Position numbers and translations under genes: made by a program. Shown piece after piece: positions 42,799 through 55,635 of a DNA stretch of 64,000 nucleotides. Under the pieces are notes generated by a model. The model saw nothing but the letters and a program-made list of their open reading frames with translations, did no database searches and was not told the DNA's origin. This stretch comes from Dioszegia crocea (lineage: Eukaryota > Basidiomycota > Tremellomycetes > Tremellales > Bulleribasidiaceae): NCBI GenBank assembly GCA_001600615.1, contig BCKK01000005.1:1699559-1763558 (forward strand). The letters are read 5' to 3'. Numbering within the stretch: the stretch's first letter is position 1; each line of letters begins with the position of its first letter.

Positions 42799-45296
42799 AT
42801 GTCTACTGAACCGCAGTATGCTTGTGAGTTCAAGGGAAACGTACGTTGTCGGACCAGAGCTCATACCTTCAGTCAGGGCACAAAAGGCTTCAGGTCTAGC
42901 AGACGGGTCGTCTTGGTCACCTAGCGTCCACCTCGCTACGTACGTCTATCTCATCAGCTAGTTAGCTACTGTGAGCTGGGAGCTGATTCTTTAGCGATGC
43001 CGAGAGTAGATGTTTTGCCTATTCACCTGATGGGAAGTGGTTCGCCCACGCCTCGACTAGCGGGTCAGTTGACAGGTGCCCCTCGGATTGGATGAGCTCG
43101 CAACTGACTGTACATAGAGTTCACCTCTTGCCCTCTTCAGCGGCATCTTCGTCCTCTTCTCGAACTCTACCTGCCACTGCCGTCCTAGCGCTCAATTTCT
43201 CCCCCTTGTCCAAAACGCTCTTCTCTTTCGAGCGCCCGGGCAAGACAGACGGAACCGAAGTTCACCGTAACGTCCGAGCGTGGAACGTAGAAACCGGAGA
43301 AGAAGTTACTGGGTGGCATCAGAAGACGCAAGACGACTGGTGAGCTTATCCGCCAGGAGACATCCTGGTCAAAGCTTATAATACAGGGAACCAATCATCA
43401 CAGCCAACGAATCTCACCGGTTTATCGCATCTGGCAGTGATGTCCAAATCTTCTCACCCCCTCTGGCCTCCCGACCCGTCTTACGGCTCAAAGGTGACGG
43501 TTCGCCCGTTCGCGGTGTATTCCTCTCGAACCCCCGCGCAATGCCAGAAGGGACGTCAAATGCCCGACCAATCAAAGCGCATGGAGAACCCGCGGTGGCT
43601 GTGTGGTTTGGCGAGAAGAAGGGTGCGCCGGGCGGTGTGAGACTCTTCCCGCTCAGTCAGCTATTGGGTGCTTCGGCCGGTACGGAGGCTGTTAATGGGG
43701 AGGGCGCGACGACGGAGAATAGGGATTTCCCTCAGGCTGCTGCTAGGAAGGCGTTTTACAAGTGTGACAAGTTGAACGTCAAGTGGAATAACGCTGGAAC
43801 AATGGTATGTTCAGCTGATGCTATCCGGTACTTGCTCGGACGGCAATAAAGCTGACTCGCTAGGCTTTGTTCTTGACTCACAACGACGTCGACACGACGG
43901 GGAAATCATATTATGGAGAGACAAATCTATACCTTGTCAGCTTGGACGGATCATATGACGGTTTAGTCGATCTGGGTCAGTTAGCGGACCTATCCCAACG
44001 GCGCACCGAGCTGATTCCTATAGACAAAGAAGGGCCAATATACGATTTCACCTGGTCACCCACATCAAGAGAATTTACCGTATGCTACGGATGTAAGTTA
44101 CTCCTCCCTAGAACGCGCTATGGAGATCAGCTGACACCCCAGACATGCCCGCCCGAACACAGCTATTCGACATCAAAAACAAACCCGTCCATTCTTTCGG
44201 ACACGGTCCTCGGAATTTCATCCTCTACCAGCCTCAGGGCAAATTGTTGCTTTCAGCAGGTTTCGGGAATCTCGCAGGTGGGATGGACGTCTGGGACGTC
44301 AGTACGAGGAACAAAGTTGCAGAGTTCACGTAAGTTTCTCTAATCACATTCTTCCTTCGCGAGTGAGATTCAAGCTTACATCTCCAGTGCCTCCAATTCC
44401 AGCACATGCGAATGGTCACCCTGCGGCCGCTATATTCTCACTGCGACCCTCTCACCTCGACTCCGAGTTGACAATGGTGTCAAAGTATGGTGGTGCGGTG
44501 GTCAGCTTTTGCACATACATCCAGTCGACTCGCTCTACCAGGCATCATGGCGACCTGAATTACTCGAAAATCTTAAATCTTTCCCTGCCGTCGTGCCCGC
44601 TGCGCCTGAGGCGAATGAGAGTGTGGCGCTATATCGGCCAAAAGGCGAGGAAACCAATGGAGGTGAGTTGATCAATCAGCGTCATATTCTAGACCAGACA
44701 GCTGATACTCCAGCCGCTGCCAAGCCTAAAGGCGCGTACCGACCCCCCGGAGCCCGTGGCACCCTCGCTTCAGACGCCTACAAGCGAGACGACAATGATC
44801 ATACTGCCTCAGCCTCCAATCCCTCTTCTACCCCCGGATCAGGAACAACCACACCTGCGATAATGTTCCGCGGTGGTAAACCTCAGGGCCGATATGTACC
44901 TGGCTTACCTCCTGGAGCGGCGCCTGCCCCACCTGCTGCAGGAAAGGAGGATAAGAAGAAGAGAGTGAGGAGTAAACGGCCGTTGAAGGAGAGTGCAGAT
45001 GGAGGGGTGGAGGAGCAAGTGGCAGATCTCAAGATCGAGGAACCAGCGGCGGCTGGGTCGGCTGGGGATGAGGGGGTACAAAAGAAGATTAGGGGGTTGA
45101 ATAAGAAGGTCAGTTGCTCTGCGCGTGGAGACCTGGCTTATCCTTGCACACAAGCTGATTACTGTAGTTGAAAGCCATTGATGAGTTGAAGGAACGGATG
45201 AATAAAGGAGAAGTACTTGAAAAGACTCAGATGATGAAGATTGAGTCGGCGAGTGTGATTAGGGCGGAGATTGTGGCGCTGGGCGGAGAGGCTTAG
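42799..45296 (+). CDS. eIF2A: Translation initiation factor eIF2A, 671 aa
   Basis: Ten exons: 42799-42823, 42873-42939, 42995-43063, 43118-43339, 43387-43804, 43864-44092, 44143-44329, 44388-44662, 44714-45108 and 45168-45296; phases consistent. The beta-propeller begins with FAYSPDGKWFAHAS; then RNVRAWNVETGEEV, a linker holding KTQDDWEPI, GPIYDFTWSPTSREF, YMPARTQLFDIKNKPVHSFG, PRNFILYQPQGKLLLSAGFG and CEWSPCGRYILTATLSPRL. The C-terminal basic region contains YRPPGARG, a Lys/Arg stretch (KKKRVRSKRP) and a final helix (LKAIDELKERMNKGE). This order is that of eIF2A (yeast YGR054W), which aids alternative initiation. Cytosolic. Confidence 0.94.
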
Positions 45297-45920
45297 GGTG
45301 GTGCGTTGGTGTAGGCGCAGAAGTAGGTGGAGGAACGGAGCGGGACGGGAGCTGGGGCAAGGGTGTTCCCATCTGTTGCTTGTACCAATGTTTGGATGCA
45401 AGGCGGCATTGGTAGCAGCACTCATGTATCCCCGAATCATATACTTACTTGCCTTGCCTGGTCTTGATAGGCGTACTCATTTAAACAGAAAACGAAGGCT
45501 CAGGATCAGGGTGCCACTCTGATCCTCTCTGATCTACTTCCGACGGAAGCGTTGACGGACACGTGGAGATTGCTGACGTCACCTTAGGCCGAAAGTCAAA
45601 GCTTGTTCGGGTCCGCCTCTGTCCGCTTGCTTGCTCCCTCTGCTTCGCTGCTAGACAAGTAAGGTCTGCCGCTGCCGCTACATACTCTATTGTCAAAGGG
45701 CACTATACTTGTGTATGTACGGCGCTAATGGTATGTCTTGGCAGAGCGCGGGACAGGGGAGTCGGATCTGTCGGATCTCGACTCGCTGAGCAGCATCCCC
45801 CAGTTTGACGGATATATCATATACCACCATTTCACTCACTGCGACCAGTCTCAGCTCAGTCTAATCCAACTCCGAACCCCTCAACCTAATCCTATACGCG
45901 TGACACCTCCCTCTATCAAC
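45297..45920. other. Promoter region of the first eight-cysteine paralogue
   Basis: Between eIF2A and the first tandem paralogue, both plus strand. A TATA-like ATATAT lies near 45810, about 110 bases before the ATG. No ORF supported. Confidence 0.4.
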
Positions 45921-47067
45921 ATGCTCCCCTCTCGGTCCATCTCACTCTTTCCCCTTCTCGCCTTCTTAGGCTACTCAACCCTCGTCTCCGCACAGACCGT
46001 CACTATAGCCACATCGTCCATATTTCCGGGAGGAATAGCGAGGTCTAACCTTACTCAGGAATCTACACTACCTTTGGCTTGTATTGATGGCTGTTGGTAT
46101 TTTGCCGCTCCATACGCGTGAGCTTTGCCCCTCTCGCTGTTGATCTTGGGCGCAATTATGATGATCTCCGTGCTACCCTTATCCCCTTCTTCCGCTCAAC
46201 CACCACCATTACCAGCGTTGTTCCAAATCCTAGCTGAAACTGACACCTACAGAAACTGCTTCCTCATCAACTCCACTCCAAACGGCACAATCATCACCGG
46301 GGTATGCGACACCATCTGTACTCAGGCATACTATGACGGCCTCTCCGCTTGCCTCAATTGCATCATAGCCAACGGCGGCGAACGCCCTTTTGGCTATTCA
46401 ACCAATACATCCCTTACCGCCTATCCTACCCGGACCTCAACTCGAGCGTCCAACTCCATAGCGCTGGGCACGGAGAATAGCGCTTCTGCAAGTCTTCGAC
46501 AGACGTTGCAGGAGTTGGAGAATCCCAATGGACTCATTGATGCCAATCAGGCCAATGGGTGGTTGGGGAATGTGACGAGACTCTGTGGGGCGAGAGGGAC
46601 CAGTTTGAGTGCGAGGAGCGTGACGATTTCGGCTACTACGACGTGGGTCATTTTGCCTTATCGCCTACCACAGTCTTGGCTTATACATATGTGAATCTAG
46701 AGAATACAAAGGCCACACAGCTGACTACACTAGCGGTCCATACGCAACCTCTTACTTCTCCGGCCAAACTATAGTCCGCACAGCATGGACAGGTCTAACC
46801 CAATACCCTCCACCTGTTACAACTCGGACTTTGACGGTAGGCGGTGGGCTGGGTCCCAGTTCTGGAGGTGGGCCTCCTCCAAGTAACGGCGCAAGCAATC
46901 CCGCGGGGGGCGGTAGTGGTAGCGGTAGCGGAGGCGGCGGAGTCTTCGGTCCGGCCGCATCTGGAGTTGCGCCGAGTCAGAGTAGTCGAGCGGCGGGTGT
47001 GGAGACGTTGCAGAGGCCTCTGGGGTGGACTGTAGGTGGTGTGCTGTTGGCTTTGGCGGTATTGTAG
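45921..47067 (+). CDS. Secreted eight-cysteine protein A, probable GPI anchor, 306 aa
   Basis: Three exons, 45921-46117, 46253-46642 and 46734-47067, both introns in phase 2. Signal peptide MLPSRSISLFPLLAFLGYST to VSA. Mature part: SSIFPGG, LACIDGC, NCFLIN, then CDTICTQAYYDGLSACLNC, ANGGERPFGYSTNTS and LCGARG, giving eight cysteines. A Trp motif (AWTGLTQYPPPV) follows, then a Gly/Ser linker and a hydrophobic end GWTVGGVLLALAVL, typical of a GPI-anchor signal. Several N-glycosylation sequons (NLT, NST, NGT, NTS, NVT). First of three tandem paralogues. Function unknown; a cell-surface location is inferred. Confidence 0.87.
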
Positions 47068-47722
47068 GGAGCTACCCAGTGGTGAGGGTGAGTTCGAGCG
47101 TGACTGAGAGCAGTCAGGCGGCCGAGCCCCCAGGAGAGAGAATTCATCTTAATCAAACATATCTCTGTAGATCATAAGCTCCGCGTTGTGTTGAACATCA
47201 GGACGAATCCATTGCACACCTCAGTTCGGCTCCCTGGACGCCTCATCGCCCAGTCTGTTCCACGGCCTCCAGACTACTCAATATTCAATGCTGTTCAGCT
47301 GCAGTCGCCTTCTCGAATCTCAATCAGGAATCCATGCCGGCATCGGACCCACCTCGGCTATTTCTAGCCGTTCTTTTCGTCCTCATCCCATCTCGCCATA
47401 AGGGAAGAATCGTATGCATCGCCTTGATGGGCATGCTTTGATACAAGGACACAGCCCATGGCATGCTGTGCAATAGCGAGGCATTTACAGTCCATATACC
47501 TTGACAGAGCTTGACATGTCACCTGACCTCGGCACCGGCAGTCTCGGCACGACTGCCGGCCCGGCACCGGATCCAACTGCCAAGCCTAGCGCGGATCTGC
47601 GCGACTTGGCCTCGACATTCAGCCCATGCAGCGTGCGATGAGGTATATATGACCTAGGTCTCGCTGCTGAATACGCCGTCACAGCCTTCACTCCAACACC
47701 ACACCAGTATCTCACAGCAAAT
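47068..47722. other. Spacer between eight-cysteine paralogues A and B
   Basis: 655 bases with the B promoter at its right end. No gene or fragment of the family was recognised in it. Confidence 0.4.
47644..47649 (+). promoter_or_regulatory. TATA-like element of paralogue B
   Basis: TATATA 79 bases upstream of the ATG at 47723. Confidence 0.4.
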
Positions 47723-48739
47723 ATGCTCTCCTCGCTTCTCCCCATTGTCATCCTCCTCGGTACGGCCAATGCCGCTCTTCTCAATCGACAAGGCTCTTTA
47801 GCCGAAGGCGCTACAGTCACCACTCGTACCATGTCTGTATTCCCGGGTGGGGTTTCTTCGGGCACGGAAAGAATAGAGTCAACCATTCCTTTACCCTGCA
47901 TAGATGGTTGTTACAACTTTGCAGGACCGTATGGGTGAGTCACAGTTTTAGCAATTTCCCCAGCCGTTTCTCATCCTATTCCATTACTGACTTCTTCAGT
48001 TTCTGCTTCCTCTTCCCGATTTTTCCAAATGGGACAGCCAACACCTTCCCTTCCCCCACATGCAACAGCCTCTGTAATCAAACCTACTATGACGGCCTCA
48101 CTTCCTGCCTCAACTGTATCGTCGCCAACGGCAACGAAAGGCCATTCGGATATTCTACCAATACCTCTCTCACCGCCCAACCTACACTCCCACCTGTCCC
48201 CAGCGTGTCTAGGGGTGGATCCAGCGCCAGCGGAGCTACTCAAATACCTATCGCTCAGGCATACAGGAACCCCAATGGGCTCATTGATGCCAGTCAGGCG
48301 AATGGGTGGTTGACGAATATGACGAGTCTGTGTAATGCGAGAGGGACGACTTTGACGGGTGCGTCTAGTGTAACGGCTTTGCCTACTACTACGTGAGTGT
48401 CTCTTCGCCCATCTCTGTACCTTCCACAGCCGTTGCTCTAGATCCGGACTTGAGACTGATATCTATAGTGGACCCTATGCCGCAACTTGGTCATCTGGAC
48501 AGACAATCTCCCGAACCCAATGGACCGGCCTCACCCAATACGCCCCACCCGTAGCAACAATCACCGCTACGATCCCGGCAGCTCGGACCAGCAGTAATAG
48601 CGGCTCTGGCTCTGGCTCCGGCTCGTCGGTATCTAACGCTGCGGCAAGTCAGAGCAGTCGAGCGGCGGGCTTGGGGACGGTGCAGAAACCGGCTGGGTGG
48701 TTGATGGGTGGGGCAGTCTTGGCTTGGGCTGTTCTATAG
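47723..48739 (+). CDS. Secreted eight-cysteine protein B, probable GPI anchor, 291 aa
   Basis: Three exons, 47723-47934, 48000-48392 and 48469-48739, both introns phase 2 at the same places as in A and C. Signal peptide MLSSLLPIVILLGTANA. Core motifs: MSVFPGG, LPCIDGC, FCFLFP, CNSLCNQTYYDGLTSCLNC, VANGNERPFGYSTNTS, SLCNARG, QWTGLTQYAPPV. Gly/Ser linker and a hydrophobic GPI-type end (GWLMGGAVLAWAVL). Closest to A in the core (both have GERPFGYSTNTS-like text and the NPNGLID segment). Function unknown. Confidence 0.87.
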
Positions 48740-49461
48740 CGACGTATTGGGCTTTCGAGTGGAGCGGAAGATCTTTCAATGAGTCAAGCATGCATTTGTA
48801 AATCCTCGGGTCGTATACTGCTCCACATCAGTTCCTATCAGGTGACGGGTATGCCGAGTGTAGCAGGGGCAGCGAATGGCCTATCTCGAAATTGCGCCCT
48901 ATTGAGGACTCGCTCCTCCTGCATCCACATCTCTGCCATGAGCACCTCCTGGCTCTGGCTGACATCTGCCGAGGTGCCGACAGGACATCGTCATACCTCT
49001 GCACTAGAGGCGTTTCATCTTGGATTCAGGGGAACGTTTCACCTTATTCCTGCCAAGCCATTCAAACGTACGACGTCATCCATCATTACATCTTGTCCAA
49101 GATCAAAATCTTCTCTTGCAGGATTGTAAGACCCACGACTGTCGAATACACATTCCCTGTATAGCCACGCCGCTAGCGAAGACCCGGTCATCTCCCCAAG
49201 GGTCCGAGGAGCGCCGGTAGGCTCGGAATCGGAATCGGTCCTCTTTGTCGGCCCGTTAGACACTCGGCACTCGGCTCCGCTATCATGTCAGGCATATGCA
49301 TGCAGTATCACGCCGAGCCCCGACTATCGCCAAGTCCCGGATGGCCCAGACGGCTCGGATATGGAGTTTGCGGCTGCTCTCGCATGTAAGGGGCGTGAAG
49401 AGGAGCTGGCACAAGACTCCTGCCTCTGACATTCAACCACCCATCACATCATAACGCAAAG
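48740..49461. other. Spacer between eight-cysteine paralogues B and C
   Basis: 722 bases; holds 3'UTR of B and promoter of C. ORFs seen here use non-ATG starts or lack any family similarity. Confidence 0.4.
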
Positions 49462-50364
49462 ATGTTACCCTCAATCACCCAGATTCTGCTCCTCTCGACA
49501 ACACTCCTCGGACCTGCTATTTCAGCTACTTCCCACGACACCCAAACCATCACTTCCGCCCCTGTTCACGCGCGACCCTCCAACCTGCCCAGGCAAATTC
49601 GGACAGGGGATGACATTAATGCCACTACGACCATCACCACTTCGATCTTCCCCGGAGGTGTCGCTCAGTCTGCGACCAACTTGCAGCGCACTATTCCCTT
49701 GCAGTGCATAGACGGTTGCTTCCCTTTCCTCGGACCGTACTAGTACGTCAAACCGCAGGCTGTAGTTTGACTCCTCTTTGCTGACCTCTGCAGTGGGTGC
49801 TTCAGACCCGAGACAATACAGTCAACCGAGAATATCGATACTTGCGACAGTGTCTGCAGTCAGGGATACTATAACGGCCTATCAGCGTGCCTCAATTGCG
49901 TGGTGGCAAACGGGAACGAGCGTCGATTGGGCTGGTCTCCCGATGATCCCGAAGCCACAGCAAGCGCACTACCCAATGGTCGGAACTTGATTGTCGCTTC
50001 GGAGGGTAGCGCATGGTTACAGAACGTGACTGATTTCTGCGGTGGGCGGGGTGTGGCGCTAGAGGGAGCAACAACTGTCACTGCTGTACCTACCACAACG
50101 TCAGTTCAGCTTTGCTCCATCTTATTCCCGCCATCATGCTGATGAGACTCTAGTGGGCCTTACAGTGCCTCCTGGTCTTCAGGTGCCACTATTTCCCGAA
50201 CCCAATGGACCGGTCTTGCGCAGTATTCGCCACCGTTATACACCTACACTGCCACTCTCACAGTTGCCACTTCCTCGACTAGCGCAGGTGCAGGATCCAA
50301 GGGGATAGAGCAGTCTGGGAGATGGCTGGCGTTGGGAGTTTTACTGGCTTGGGCGGTATTGTAG
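49462..50364 (+). CDS. Secreted eight-cysteine protein C, probable GPI anchor, 265 aa
   Basis: Three exons, 49462-49742, 49794-50099 and 50154-50364, introns in phase 2 as in A and B. Signal peptide MLPSITQILLLSTTLLGPAI to SA. A longer N-terminal spacer holds a possible Kex2-type site (ARPSNLPRQIR). Core: TSIFPGG, LQCIDGC, GCFRPE, CDSVCSQGYYNGLSACLNC, VANGNERRLGWS, DFCGGRG, QWTGLAQYSPPL. It lacks the STNTS segment and the long Gly/Ser linker, and ends in GRWLALGVLLAWAVL, a GPI-type tail. The most diverged of the three. Function unknown. Confidence 0.86.
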
Positions 50365-50716
50365 GCTATCAGGTCGAGATGAGGTCGGTTGGAGCCTGGA
50401 GCGATGGTAGACCATGAAGCGGAAATGTAGCAAATAATTCTTCCTATCTCTCTCCATAAGATCTACATCCTGAGGTTCCATTACTTTCTCTCTTGATCTT
50501 TCTCAAGGATCTCGCAGGATCGCCCGCTGATGATCCCAACTAGTATCTCTGAGCTCTGACAGCCCACAGCCGCCACAACTTCGCCACATCAATATTCAAT
50601 CGCAGATCCGATTACGTACATCGCCAGCGCGCATCCAGCCCAGCACCAAAGAGCCGAGGGACTTATGGAGTTGCCCTACTGTATCCAATTCTTTCCAATC
50701 GCATCAATAGGGCAGC
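50365..50716. other. Promoter region of the signal peptide peptidase gene
   Basis: 352 bases between paralogue C and the SPP ATG; no other feature seen. Confidence 0.4.
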
Positions 50717-52558
50717 ATGGTCGACACCGATATGCTATGGACCTACGGTCTACTAACGGCCCAAGCGATCGGACCGATAATCCTCGGGTCCTTCAAATCT
50801 TTAAAGGTAAGATAGCACCTCTATTTCTCGGACTGACCCTCCACGTACCTCAGGATCGTGCTTAGCTGACTACTCAGACTCCAGCATCTGTGCGAGCGCG
50901 CAGAAAATCCCGAAAATCAGCCTCAGCCATACCTACCGGATCAGAAGATTCGGAGGATGAAGATGACTTTGACGCCGAGGCCGAGCTGGACGAAACGCTC
51001 ACTTGGGCCGATACGCTTATTTTCCCCATAGTGGGTAGTGTGGCCCTTTTGAGCTTTTATGGGGTTTTGAAGTACTTTGGGAAGGATTGGATTAATTTGA
51101 TTTTGGGGGTTTACTGTGAGTGTCTTTCAAGGCAAGAGGCCTTGAAGAGGGCCATCCGACATGTGGGGGACAGTGGTCTGTGAGGAGGAGATGCAGATCG
51201 GCGTATGGGCTGCCTGTGATTGGAGTGATTCATCTGAGAAGGCCGTAAGCTGACAACCAGTCTCTGGAGCCGGGATGTTCGCTATGCAATCTGTGAGTGC
51301 ACGTCTCGCTGGCCGGCAGAACAATACCTCGACATCTTTTCTAATGTGAAGAATCAGTAGATTGATGATACAGACACTTGACACTCTTGTCTCCTTTACT
51401 CTCCGGACATTCGGCATCAAGCCCGCGAAGTATCACTTCCGTATCTCATCCAAGCTCCGACGTGCGTCCAGAGCAGGAACTCTCATCTTCGTAAAGTCCG
51501 AGACTCAAGCTGACGTCTTGCAGAAGTCTACCATGCCTCCTTCACCCTGCCCTCCCTCATCCTCATCCCCATCTCAATCGCACTCCCGGCCCTCTACATC
51601 CCCCTTGGTCGACCATACGTCCTCTCCAACTTGATCGCTCTATCACTCAGCACTGCCACTTTACAATTACTCAAGCTGGATTCATTCTTGACTGCTGGCG
51701 TCCTTCTGGGCGTTTTGCTCATCTATGATATCTTCTGGGTAAGTCTATCTTCCCTTCCTCCAAGACACTGCTGATGCCTCACAGGTATTCGCCACACCCG
51801 TAATGGTAACAGTCGCCAAGGGTCTTGACGCGCCTATAAAACTCCTCGCCCCTCGCCCCTCCTCCACCTCACCCACCGGTATGGATTTCGCAATGCTGGG
51901 TCTAGGCGACGTTGTCATTCCAGGCCTCATGGTGGCTCTCTGCCTCCGATTCGATCTGGCCCAATACGCACGTCGGAATCCCGGAAAGGATATCGGACCC
52001 AGATCAAGTTTCAGCCGACCGTACTTCTGGACTGGGGTGTTGAGTTATTTGATTGGATTGGCAACTACTATGGCTGTCATGACGTATTTCAAAAAGGCTC
52101 AGCCGGCGCTTTTGTATCTTTCGCCAGCGTGCAGTAAGTCTTCTCCTTCTCTTGAGCGAGCGATATCGGTATTACGGGGATGCAGTCAGCCTATATGAGT
52201 AATCAAGCTGACCCTATTAGTCATTGGCCCCTTCCTCCTTGCTCTGATCCGAGGCGAAATCTCCGACCTCTGGGCATACAAAGAATCCGACGACACTACG
52301 TCAATCCGAGACGAGACCATTGAGGCCGGATCGGAAATTGCTCAAAAGGCCAGAGAAGCGGCCAAGGCCAAAGCGGCCGCTGTTGCCGATGGGATTTCGG
52401 ATCTGCTTGATGGTGGTGGGAATGGGACGGAACAGGATGAAGGGGCAGGAAACGCGGATGTAGATGGGGAGGATGAGAGTTGGATGGAAGGTGGTGGTGT
52501 AGCGGGTGGGAATGGGGCAGATGGGAAGGCTCGGAAACGACGGACGAAGAAGAAGTGA
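50717..52558 (+). CDS. YPF1: Signal peptide peptidase, intramembrane aspartyl protease, 449 aa
   Basis: Seven exons: 50717-50806, 50878-51115, 51261-51292, 51374-51461, 51524-51738, 51785-52133 and 52221-52558, phases consistent. Cuts signal-peptide remnants and membrane proteins in the ER (SPP/Ypf1 family). The three active-site motifs are present in separate spans: LLIYDIFWVF (catalytic Asp), LGLGDVVIPGLMVALCLRFD (catalytic Asp) and QPALLYLSPAC (PAL motif). The N-terminal part carries a basic then acidic loop (RRKSRKSAS, SEDEDDFDAEAE) between the first two spans. The C-terminal cytosolic tail is acidic/Gly-rich and ends in a basic run (ARKRRTKKK), which may help ER retention. Convergent with the GH3 gene. 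Confidence 0.95.
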
Positions 52559-52732
52559 GCGTGGTTTGGAGGTGTACGGTGTTGAAAAGAGGATCAGTCA
52601 ATACAGAACATGGAAATTGCAGAATGGATAGATTCTAGATAGCATTTAGATGCATCCCCTTGTTCACTTCTGATCCTAAGACTAATCCTTTTGCAATACA
52701 CGCCCATCGCCTCATACCTGCCCTGAAGGCTT

Positions 52733-55635
52733 TTACAAACCCCTCCACTCAAAGTCCTCCTCGATGGTGAACTTGGCTTCTCCCTCCAGAGTCTGAGCAT
52801 CCCGACCAATCTTGACGGTCCACTCTCCCTGCTCTACTCGGAAAGTCTTGAACAGGTCGTCCCAATGAGAAATGGCATCTGACCATCAGCATCTGTAACC
52901 CTGTCGACCGATAGGAGAAGAGGCAAAACTCACACTTGTCCAAAGTAACCTTAACCGTCTCCTTCTTGCCCGGCGCAAGATCATCCACCTTGACAAATGC
53001 CTGGAGGGAATGACTGGGGTGTCTCAACCCGGTTGCCGTCTCCTTAGGTGGGCAAGTGTAGAAGTGTACCGAGTGACTTCCGGCCTTCTTGCCAGTATTA
53101 GTCACTGTAACCTCCACCTCCAAACTCCAATCCTTTGCCTCCCTAATTCCCTCTTTGGCCGCCTTGGTAATTTTCAACCCCGAGTATTCAAAAGAGGTAT
53201 ACGACAACCCATGACCGTATGGGAAGAGAGGGGCGATACCGCGGGCATTGTGATGTTTGTACCCAACCCAAATACCTTCCTCATAGTGAATTTTGGTTCG
53301 AGCCGATTTGAAATTCTGCGAAGCGGCGATATCCTGTTCACGAACAGGGAGAGTAATGGGGAGTCGACCGGAAGGGTTAACGGTACCGTAAACGATATCG
53401 GCTATAGCGTTTCCGGTCTCGTTACCGCCGTACCAGGCGTAAACTACACCGGCAACCTTGTCGACCCATGGCATAGAAACGGCAGAGCCAGCCTGAATAA
53501 CGACGACAGTGTTTGGGTTGGCAGCTGCCACGCGGGAGATGAGCTCGTCTGAGCGGCCCGGGAGGGATAGGGTGGGTCGGTCGTAGCCCTCAGACTCCCA
53601 GTCTGCGTTCAGACCAGCAACGATGATGGCGGTATCGGATGATTTGGCTAGTGTTACGGCGTCCTCGATAGCCTGGTCGGCGTTGTAGACTGGGAAAGCA
53701 CCGATTCGGACACCGACGATTCGGAAGGGTGTGTTTCGGCCGCCTTGGCGAGTACCGGCTCGGGCGTCGTGCAATGCTCGGATTTGGTATTTCTGTATCT
53801 GATCAGCTTGTGACACTATGGGTCAGAAGGGAAGGTACTGACCTTGCCCTTCTCAACCTTGACTGAGCCCTTAACCTCCTCTGTCCCGCAGTTGAAGTAG
53901 GTAGTCCCCATGACCTGATCCTTGGTGTTGTCAACGACCAATTTCCCATCCACCCATAGCTGAGCCTGACCAGTGACGGCCAACCCAAACTCGTACTCTC
54001 CATCGATCGGACTGGTGAATGTGGCCTTCAGCTCAGAGATGAACATGTCACCCAAAGCCGGGTGTTTGAAGTCCGCCATGAACATATCGGACGTATCCCA
54101 CTCCTCGACATGTCCAGGCTCCACACCCTCGATATCCATCTCCTTATCGCCGAGGGGGTAATGTAGGAGGTCAAAGCCCTGCTTGCCTGACGCAGCGGTA
54201 AAGTTCTCGTCGAGAACAGGGAGGAATTTAGCCGTAAAAGCGCCGAGGGTGTAATCGAGCTCGACGTCGCTAGGCTTGTTCCCGTTCAACCCCTCCCATG
54301 GACTCTGGCTCCAGGCAGCTCGGAGCTGAGCGGATCCACCACCCGTCAACACCTTCGCCTTGGCATTAGGACCAATGACAGCCACCTTCTTCTTGCCCTG
54401 AATAGGCAAAGCCTCCTTCTCATTCTTGAGCAATACCGCGCCGTCCGCGGCAAGTTTCCGAATGACCTTCGCATCCGCCTCTTGCTCGTCGAATCGAGTC
54501 TTCTCCTTACTCGGCTTAGCGTAAACAAGCTCCGTGTTGAGCTTGGTGAGTTTCTGAACCCATGTCAAAATCTCGCCTGTGATCTTGTCGATGGCCCGAG
54601 GGTTGATTTTGTGTGCGCGGATAAGATGGTTGACTTGGCCTGGAGTACGCCAGATGGAAGCTCCGGGCATTTCGAGGTTGAGACCGGCGTTGATAGATTC
54701 GGAAACGGAGTAGGTACCGTACCAATCCGACATGACTAGACCGTCGTGCTTCCACTCGTCGCGAAGCAAGTCTTGGAGAAGCCACTTGTCTTCAGAACAG
54801 TGGATCCCATTGAGCTTGTTGTAAGATGTCATGTCTGAAATCAGCCTCAACCCTTCCAGTAAACGAGATAACTTACATGCCCAAGGGGTAGATTTAGCCT
54901 GAGCAATCTGGAATGGCCTGAGGTAAACCTCGCGCAATGTCCGCTCAGCCATGATGGAGTCCACACCATTCCGCTCGTGCTCTTGGTCATTCGCGACAAA
55001 GTGCTTGATTGTGGCTGAAACTCCGTTCTCTTGAAGACCATTGACGTAGGCTGCGGCGATGAGACCGGAATGAGTCGGGTCTTCAGAGTAGGACTCGAAG
55101 GCACGCCCACCGAGTGGGGAACGCTGGATGTTGATGGTGGGTGCGAGTAGGCAGGTGGCGTTTCGGGCTTTGGCCTCTTTGGCAAGGAGCGCGCCGGCGG
55201 TGCCGATCAGGGGAGTGGAGAAGGTTGCGCCGAGAGCTGTAGCGCAGGGAATGGCGGAAGCGGGGCCTGACAGTCAGCACGGATGAGGCTTTCCAGAAGG
55301 GGAACATACACATGTGGTAGAATGACTCTCCACGAGCACCATTGGGTCCGTCTGTAACTTTGACGCTGGAGGTATCAGCATAGAGCTCACAATCCGGCAG
55401 CTAAGCGGAGACATAATGCTCACCTGGGGATGTTCAATCTGGGGATGGGGACAGTACTGCTTCGTCAGCTCCTGGACTCTTGCACTCGAAGCAGCCGGGA
55501 TCACACTCACGTCCACCAATCTTTACCCGCCAAGAGGGCAATCTTCTCATCCTGCGTGAGCTGCTTGAGCAACTCCGGGATGCTCGCATCGAGGAAAGAA
55601 CGATCCATTTGGTCGTTGGTTTTAACTTCGGACAT
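52733..55635 (-). CDS. GH3 beta-glucosidase with PA14 insertion, 866 aa
   Basis: Seven exons: 55635-55511, 55456-55424, 55365-55310, 55266-54877, 54834-53843, 53792-52934 and 52878-52733; phases consistent. Starts MSEVKTNDQMDRSFLDASIP with no signal peptide, so probably intracellular. GH3 N-domain: DGPNGARG, LAPTINIQRSPLGGRAFESYSEDP (ends at the sugar-binding region), TIKHFVANDQE, and the nucleophile in GLVMSDWYGTYS. A PA14 domain (YPLGDKE to VDGKLVVDN) is inserted before the second sandwich domain (GLNADWESEGYDRPTLSLPG, VVIQAGSAVSMPW). A C-terminal fibronectin-III-like domain ends KFTIEEDFEWRGL. It hydrolyses terminal beta-glucosides such as cellobiose or plant glycosides. Confidence 0.95.
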
